From positions 124,001 to 188,000 of the forward strand of contig NZ_JAHCST010000006.1 of NCBI RefSeq assembly GCF_018476525.1: a DNA stretch of 64,000 nt, given 5' to 3'. The notes below the pieces were generated by a model. That model did not search any database. It was not told the origin of the DNA and saw only the letters and a program-made list of their open reading frames with translations. The DNA comes from Acrocarpospora catenulata (GTDB lineage: Bacteria; Actinomycetota; Actinomycetes; Streptosporangiales; Streptosporangiaceae). The position numbers were made by a program, and so were the translations under genes. Shown piece by piece: positions 59,873-64,000 of the stretch (its first letter is position 1; each line of letters starts with the position of its first letter).

Positions 59873-60382
59873 GTGAAATACGGACGCAGCTACGAAGAGT
59901 TCGAGATCGGCGCCACCTACCGGCACTGGCCCGGCAAGACCGTGACGGAGTACGACGATCACCTGTTCTGCCTCTTGACCATGAATCATCACCCGCTCCA
60001 CCTCGATCGGCACTATGCCGAGACCACCACGGAGTTCGGCAGGAACGTGGTCGTCGGGAACTACGTCTACTCCCTGCTGCTCGGCATGAGCGTCGCCGAC
60101 ATCTCGGGCCTGGCCATCGCCAACCTGGAGATCGAGTCGCTGCGGCACGTCGCCCCCACCTTCCACGGCGACACCCTGTACGGCGAGACGAGCGTCCTGG
60201 GCAAGTGGGAGAGCAAATCCAAGGACGATCGCGGCATCGTCCACGTGGAGACCACGGGCTACAAGCAGGACGGCACCATCGTGTGCACGTTCCGCCGCAA
60301 AGTGCTGGTCGGAAAGGAGTCCCACCTCGCGAAGATCGGCGGCCGGCACGCCGGTCGCCCGGACCCTACGGCAGTTCGTTGA
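59873..60382 (+). CDS. MaoC-like (R)-specific hydratase
   Basis: A 169-residue hot-dog hydratase. The hydratase-2 motif is MNHHPLHLD, where Asn replaces the usual Gly-Asp, as in mesaconyl-CoA/methylcrotonyl hydratase-like members; the catalytic Asp is not at its normal place. GNYVYSLLLGMSVADISG completes the fold. It probably hydrates a mesaconyl- or itaconyl-like CoA for the lyase encoded upstream. GTG 59873 follows AGGAG by seven bases. Last gene of the operon. Confidence 0.87.
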   Translation: MKYGRSYEEFEIGATYRHWPGKTVTEYDDHLFCLLTMNHHPLHLDRHYAETTTEFGRNVVVGNYVYSLLLGMSVADISGLAIANLEIESLRHVAPTFHGDTLYGETSVLGKWESKSKDDRGIVHVETTGYKQDGTIVCTFRRKVLVGKESHLAKIGGRHAGRPDPTAVR

Positions 60383-60449
60383 ATCGAGGTCCCCTCCCTG
60401 CCGGCGCGTCGTTCTGACGAAACCTTGGACGAGTGTCGAATCTGTTAGT

Positions 60450-60467
60450 AAACTTTATTTAAAGTTT
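60450..60467. promoter_or_regulatory. palindrome AAACTTTATTTAAAGTTT upstream of the GH43 gene
   Basis: A perfect 18-bp palindrome preceded by GTTAGT, 29 bases before the GH43 start. Related GTTAG..AAACTTT sequences precede actinomycete extracellular glycosidase genes as LacI/ROK-type sites (recalled, not checked). It is strikingly AT-rich against its surroundings. Confidence 0.5.
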
Positions 60468-60496
60468 CTGGCGGGTCCGCAGGTAGAAGGAGCCTC

Positions 60497-61582
60497 ATGA
60501 ACAGACATGCGCTTCGACTGGCGGTCATCGCCCTCGCGATGACCGCCATCGGCGGCGTCGCCGCCTCCCCCGGCACCGCCGCATCGGCCGCCCAGCAGGC
60601 CGTGGCTCGCGGCCGCACCACCCTGGGTGGCGCCGACCCCAGCGTCATCAGGGTCGGCAACCTCTACGTCGCGGCCAAGTCCGTGAACGGCGGCATCGCG
60701 GTACGGACGGCGACCACTCTGGAGGGCATCGCCGCCGCGCCCCGGCACCAGGTGTGGAATGACACCGGCAACCTCGGTGAGGTGTGGGCGCCCGAGATCG
60801 TGCACCACAACGGCCGCTACCACATCTACTTCGCGGCGGGCAGCGGCGCCGCCCACCGGATGTACCACATCAGTTCCGCCACCGCCGACTCCGGCTATTC
60901 CGCCGCGACGAAGGTCGCCCTGCCCGGCGACAAGTGGGCCATCGACGGCGTGCCGTTCACCTTCAACGGCCAGCGCTGGTTCGTGTGGTCCGGCTGGGCG
61001 GGCGACAGCAACGTCGAGCAGAACCTCTACATCGCCCGGATGAGCAGCCCGACCACGACCACCGGCGGCCGTTACGTCATCTCCCAGCCGCGCGAGCCGT
61101 GGGAGCGGGTCGTCGGCAACCCGTTCATCAACGAGGCCCCCGAGCCGATCCTCGACCCGAACGGGCAGTTGCACATCGTGTACTCCGCGAACGGCAGTTG
61201 GAGCAGCAAGTACTGCATCGCCGATCTGCGACTGCGCTCCGGTGGTGACCCGACGTACGTGTGGGACTGGTACAAGAGCAACGGTTGCCTGTTCGGCTCG
61301 TACGCGGCGTACATGATGCAGGGCTGGACCCCGACGCTGCACGTGGACGGCCCCGGCCACCACACGTTCGTGCTGGAGCGCGGGGACATCGCCACCAGCC
61401 CGCCGTCCGGCAACCGGTTCCCGACCATGTACCACGCTGTTGCCAAGGGCACGCCGTACTCGTGGTCCAACCGGTACTGGTACACCGGCACGGCCGTCTG
61501 GTGGAGCAAGACCACCTACCAGCGGGCCAACGTGCCCGGCGCCAACACCGACGTCGGGTACAGCCTCAAGTTCTTCGAATGA
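60497..61582 (+). CDS. secreted GH43-family glycosidase
   Basis: A 361-residue secreted protein. The signal peptide spans about residues 1-31 (RHALRLAVIALAMTAIGG). The five-bladed propeller has the catalytic base in GGADPSVIR, the pKa-modulating Asp in WAIDGVPF and the general acid Glu in NEAPEPIL; WAPEIVHHNGRYHIYFA is typical. Family enzymes are arabinofuranosidases, xylosidases or arabinanases; the exact substrate cannot be read. AAGGAG lies six bases before the ATG. A perfect palindrome upstream is a likely operator. It begins a secreted-protein region unrelated to the acyl-CoA operons. Confidence 0.9.
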   Translation: MNRHALRLAVIALAMTAIGGVAASPGTAASAAQQAVARGRTTLGGADPSVIRVGNLYVAAKSVNGGIAVRTATTLEGIAAAPRHQVWNDTGNLGEVWAPEIVHHNGRYHIYFAAGSGAAHRMYHISSATADSGYSAATKVALPGDKWAIDGVPFTFNGQRWFVWSGWAGDSNVEQNLYIARMSSPTTTTGGRYVISQPREPWERVVGNPFINEAPEPILDPNGQLHIVYSANGSWSSKYCIADLRLRSGGDPTYVWDWYKSNGCLFGSYAAYMMQGWTPTLHVDGPGHHTFVLERGDIATSPPSGNRFPTMYHAVAKGTPYSWSNRYWYTGTAVWWSKTTYQRANVPGANTDVGYSLKFFE

Positions 61583-61821
61583 CGCACCTGGGCTTCAGGA
61601 GCATCGCGACCGGCGTGCTGGGACGACCGTGTTCGTTCACCGACGCGAGCGCCTGCCCGCCGGTCATCCTCCCTGAATATGAACGGAATGTCCGCGCGAG
61701 ACGCCGGTCGATCAGCATGGTCACAGGTGGTCGCCGAGGCGTGGACTCCGACCAATGTGATGGAAATCGGTGTCGCGGTGACATCGGTTGATGGTTGCCG
61801 CCGATTTGGTGCGCGGAGTTT

Positions 61822-61846
61822 GCCACCAGCCCGGTGCGGCTTTTTT
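61822..61846 (+). terminator. weak intrinsic terminator with T6 tract
   Basis: GCCACC / GGTGCGGC can pair with one bulge around AGCCC and is followed by TTTTTT. This U-tract is unusual for the window. The 536-base gap 61583-62118 holds this, a TTGACA at 61872 that could be a -35 box (best -10 candidate TACATT is only 15 bases on), and no gene I can support. Confidence 0.4.
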
Positions 61847-62118
61847 ATGTTGTCGGCGAGTCATTCTCATGTTGACAGGGGCGGATTCCTGTTACATTTT
61901 GGCAACGCCGTTTAACCTATCGGAAACATGATCACTAAAAGCAGTCGAGTAGCGACTCGTTGCAGAATCCCGGCATCAATCGTCTTTATCGTCATCTCGT
62001 GCCGATGAATCGTTCATCTGCCGTACACCACGCGGCACTCCAGCCCGACTTGTATGCGTGTTCAGGGAATCCGCGACACCCGCAGGGGGTGTGCTTCCTG
62101 AACCGAGGGCGAGGGAAA

Positions 62119-62694
62119 ATGTCTGGTAGCGGTATCAACTGGGTGAGGAGCCGGCCGGCTCATCACCGTGTCCGGAGGCTGATCGCGGCCGCGATGACCG
62201 CCGCCGTTGCGCTGGCCGTGGGTGTGACGCTGCCCGCGCCCGCCCAGGCCGCGGGGTACGTTGGCGAGAGCATCCTGCGGAGCAGGTTGACCAAGCAGTG
62301 CCTGGACAGCAATTTCGCCGGGCAGGTGTACACGCTGCCGTGCAGCGCCCGCGGCACCAACGACCACCAGATCTGGGAGCCGCTCCTTCAACTGCGCAGC
62401 GGCCCCGGCGGCCCCGCATATGACATCGTCGCCCTCAAGAACAAGGCGACAAAGATGTGCCTCGCGTTCGTTTACTCGGGCTCCAGGATCAAGACGACCT
62501 CCGAGTGCAGCGACGCCAATTCCGCTCTCGACCCCGAGTGGTATGCGCAGGGCACGGGCTGGAGGGACGTCGTCTTCTACCAGTGGCACGGCAACCCCAG
62601 CAGGAAGTGGACTCTGTTCACCGATGTATCCGGCGCTGTCTACTCGCAGATCACCGGCAACTACCAGAACGAGCACTGGCAGTTCGACTGGTAA
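62119..62694 (+). CDS. secreted ricin-type beta-trefoil lectin-like protein
   Basis: A 191-residue protein. A basic N-terminus (RSRPAHHRVRR) and hydrophobic core (LIAAAMTAAVALAVGVTL) end at PAQA, a signal peptide cut near residue 45. The mature part of about 145 residues has beta-trefoil repeats with KQCLDSN, DHQIWE and EHWQFDW, the QxW-type pattern of ricin B lectins, without a catalytic domain. It likely binds sugars outside the cell or joins other exoproteins. ATG 62119 is close to GAGGG. A strong hairpin follows 65 bases after the stop. Confidence 0.75.
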   Translation: MSGSGINWVRSRPAHHRVRRLIAAAMTAAVALAVGVTLPAPAQAAGYVGESILRSRLTKQCLDSNFAGQVYTLPCSARGTNDHQIWEPLLQLRSGPGGPAYDIVALKNKATKMCLAFVYSGSRIKTTSECSDANSALDPEWYAQGTGWRDVVFYQWHGNPSRKWTLFTDVSGAVYSQITGNYQNEHWQFDW

Positions 62695-62759
62695 ACACCC
62701 GTCCGAGATCCCCGCGTAACTCATGGTGAGTCGCGCGAGCGTGAAGGTGTGTTGACTCC

Positions 62760-62806
62760 GGCCTCGCCGGGGGTGGACAGAGGTTGCATCTGCCCCCGGC
62801 GGGGCC
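62760..62806 (+). terminator. hairpin terminator
   Basis: A 14-bp stem with one G-T pair (GGCCTCGCCGGGGG / CCCCCGGCGGGGCC) and a 19-base loop lies after the lectin gene. The remaining 62807-62951 shows no supported gene. Confidence 0.6.
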
Positions 62807-62951
62807 GCGGTCATGATCCGCCTGGCTGTGACCGGGCGTACCCGCCGAAACAAGGAGCAGGCCGTCGGCCCGGCCTGGGCTGTCAGGAAACCACACGGTG
62901 CTCCTTTGCGGTTGATGCGAGACCCCCGATTTCCTCATGAGTGGAGGAAGA

Positions 62952-64000
62952 ATGGCTGTCAGATTAGATGGCGGCGGCGCGCAAGGACGACGCGGGTGGG
63001 GCAGGATCGCGGTGGCGATCCTGGTCATGATGTCGATGGTGGTGAGCCTGGCGCGGACGGCCGAGGCCGCCGACGACCCGCCGCCCACCAGCTACACGAT
63101 CTCCATCCCGCTGCCCGACGGCGTCGACCTCGCCAGGGTGCGCGCCGAGGTGGCGGATCTCAACAACCGGAATCCGCAGCTTAGCGACACGTTCCAGCAG
63201 GAGGCCGCGCACTACCCGTTCCGTCTCCAGGACGGGACGTTCACGGTGGAGCAGGACTTCGACGGCACTCTCGCCGTGACGGGTTCCATCCTGTCACTCA
63301 CGATCGAGGCCGACGAGGTGCAGGCCAACAGTTTGAGCTGGTGGCAGGATGTCCTGTTGGCCGCCGCCAGTGGCCTCGCGGGACTGGCGGTCCGCATTCA
63401 GTGCGAGGGCTTTTTCGGTCTCGGTACCGGCGGGACGGGCAGCGTCTTCGCCGCGGCATTCTGCGTGGCCGTGGGCAGCGCCCTTGGCACCTTCATCTAT
63501 CAGATGGTGAACATCTTCGCCGACGGCGCCCAGCAGGACGGGAGACGCTGGGGTAGGGCGGTGGGGCTCGCGGTGGTGGCGGCCCTGATAGGAGTCGCCT
63601 GGGAAGGGGGGCTCAACACCTGGGCCCGCACCAAGCTCCCGGGCATTATGCGGAACGTGGGCCGATGGGTGAAGGATACCGGCCGGAGCCTCACGGGCTG
63701 GGCGAGAGGGGCCGGATCCCGCCTCGAACAGGTCGGCGAGGCGATCGACATGAACGCCGGCCCCTTCGCCGAGAGCCTGGCGGACGCGCTGGAGGAAGGC
63801 GCCGCGACCAACTCCGTGAATCTGCGGGTCCTGCCGCTGGGTGACTCGATCACCTACGGAGACGGGACGCCGGACAGCTCCAGCTACCGGGCTCAGTTGT
63901 GGGGTCTTCTCCTCGCCGGTGACGTCGACCGTCTCGACTACGTCGGCTCCCAGAAGACCGGCCAACTGGCGGACCGGGACAACGAGGGGCATCAGGGCTG
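62952..64000 (+). CDS. membrane-anchored SGNH/GDSL hydrolase (3' truncated)
   Basis: The reading frame is open from ATG 62952 to the window end (349 codons seen). GGAGGAAG precedes the start. Residues ~20-40 form a signal peptide or anchor (VAILVMMSMVVSLARTAEA). A soluble region follows, then hydrophobic segments (LLAAASGLAGLAV; FAAAFCVAVGSALGTFIY; AVGLAVVAALIGVAW). Near residue 295 the SGNH block I motif VLPLGDSITYGDG begins, followed by DYVGSQKTG...NEGHQG as in CE3-like esterases. The catalytic His lies beyond the window. It resembles secreted carbohydrate or lipid esterases but with an unusual membrane N-terminal region. Confidence 0.8.
   Translation, partial: MAVRLDGGGAQGRRGWGRIAVAILVMMSMVVSLARTAEAADDPPPTSYTISIPLPDGVDLARVRAEVADLNNRNPQLSDTFQQEAAHYPFRLQDGTFTVEQDFDGTLAVTGSILSLTIEADEVQANSLSWWQDVLLAAASGLAGLAVRIQCEGFFGLGTGGTGSVFAAAFCVAVGSALGTFIYQMVNIFADGAQQDGRRWGRAVGLAVVAALIGVAWEGGLNTWARTKLPGIMRNVGRWVKDTGRSLTGWARGAGSRLEQVGEAIDMNAGPFAESLADALEEGAATNSVNLRVLPLGDSITYGDGTPDSSSYRAQLWGLLLAGDVDRLDYVGSQKTGQLADRDNEGHQG

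Noticed and set aside
61960-62118. N-terminal extension of the lectin gene from an ATG at 61960
   Set aside because: The signal peptide begins after ATG 62119, which has GAGGG upstream; the extension would place 53 extra residues before a signal sequence.
1-64000. tRNA, rRNA, CRISPR arrays, insertion sequences
   Set aside because: None was seen on either strand by reading; short repeats found are operators or hairpins. A systematic search was not possible.

Overview
The window is very GC-rich, has many GTG starts and many ATGA/GTGA gene overlaps, and carries F420-dependent enzymes (two luciferase-like oxidoreductases, one deazaflavin nitroreductase-type protein), P450/ferredoxin pairs and many acyl-CoA genes. 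This is typical of a chromosomal region of a filamentous or soil actinomycete (Streptosporangiales-like is my guess; the sequence does not prove the genus). No rRNA, tRNA, CRISPR array or transposase gene was seen.

Region 1 (1 to about 39.6 kb) is a large catabolic regulon. It holds a Baeyer-Villiger monooxygenase, P450 with ferredoxin and alcohol dehydrogenase, aldehyde dehydrogenase, acyl-CoA ligases, alpha-methylacyl-CoA racemase, acyl-CoA dehydrogenase, enoyl-CoA hydratases, thiolases, class III CoA-transferases, a molybdopterin oxidoreductase, a nitronate-monooxygenase-like protein, SnoaL-like proteins, a sulfotransferase with a DUF1214 protein, and a complete Liv-type ABC importer (binding protein at 11.3 kb, permease/ATPase genes at 24.3-27.8 kb). 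The logic is uptake, hydroxylation and oxidation of an alkyl or alicyclic chain to an acid, CoA activation, epimerisation at a 2-methyl branch, then beta-oxidation and retro-aldol/thiolytic cleavage. That suits a branched isoprenoid or steroid-like substrate, but ring-cleavage marker genes are absent, so the substrate is not settled. Almost every promoter here carries the same element, ACTGA-N4-TCAGT directly abutting a TATACT-like -10 box (12 locations, about 15 oriented copies, 3.6-37.0 kb). Its regulator is not visible in the window.

Region 2 (39.8-41.6 kb) is a TetR regulator divergent from a saccharopine-dehydrogenase-like reductase. Region 3 (41.6-50.8 kb) is a carbohydrate island: ABC importer (binding protein and two permeases), a cytosolic glycogen-debranching-like glycosidase, a LacI regulator and a secreted six-hairpin-glycosidase-like protein with a cysteine-rich C-terminal domain. 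Three ATTTGC(A/T)CGTGCAAAT palindromes tie these transcription units together. The island ends at a fragment of a flavin monooxygenase gene, which suggests a rearrangement junction.

Region 4 (50.9-60.4 kb) is a second acyl-CoA operon under a TetR regulator with three GAACGATCGTTC-type operators: an MHS transporter on one side and, on the other, acyl-CoA dehydrogenase, a MaoC-SCP2 fusion, alpha/beta hydrolase, acyl-CoA ligase, thiolase, CitE-like lyase and a MaoC hydratase, nearly all translationally overlapping.

Region 5 (60.4-64.0 kb) holds secreted proteins: a GH43 glycosidase, a small ricin-type lectin and the start of a membrane-anchored SGNH hydrolase cut by the window end. Decay is visible at several points: an SDR fragment inside the livF tail, a decayed 48-bp tandem duplication at the end of the nitronate monooxygenase gene, and the monooxygenase remnant at 50.8 kb.
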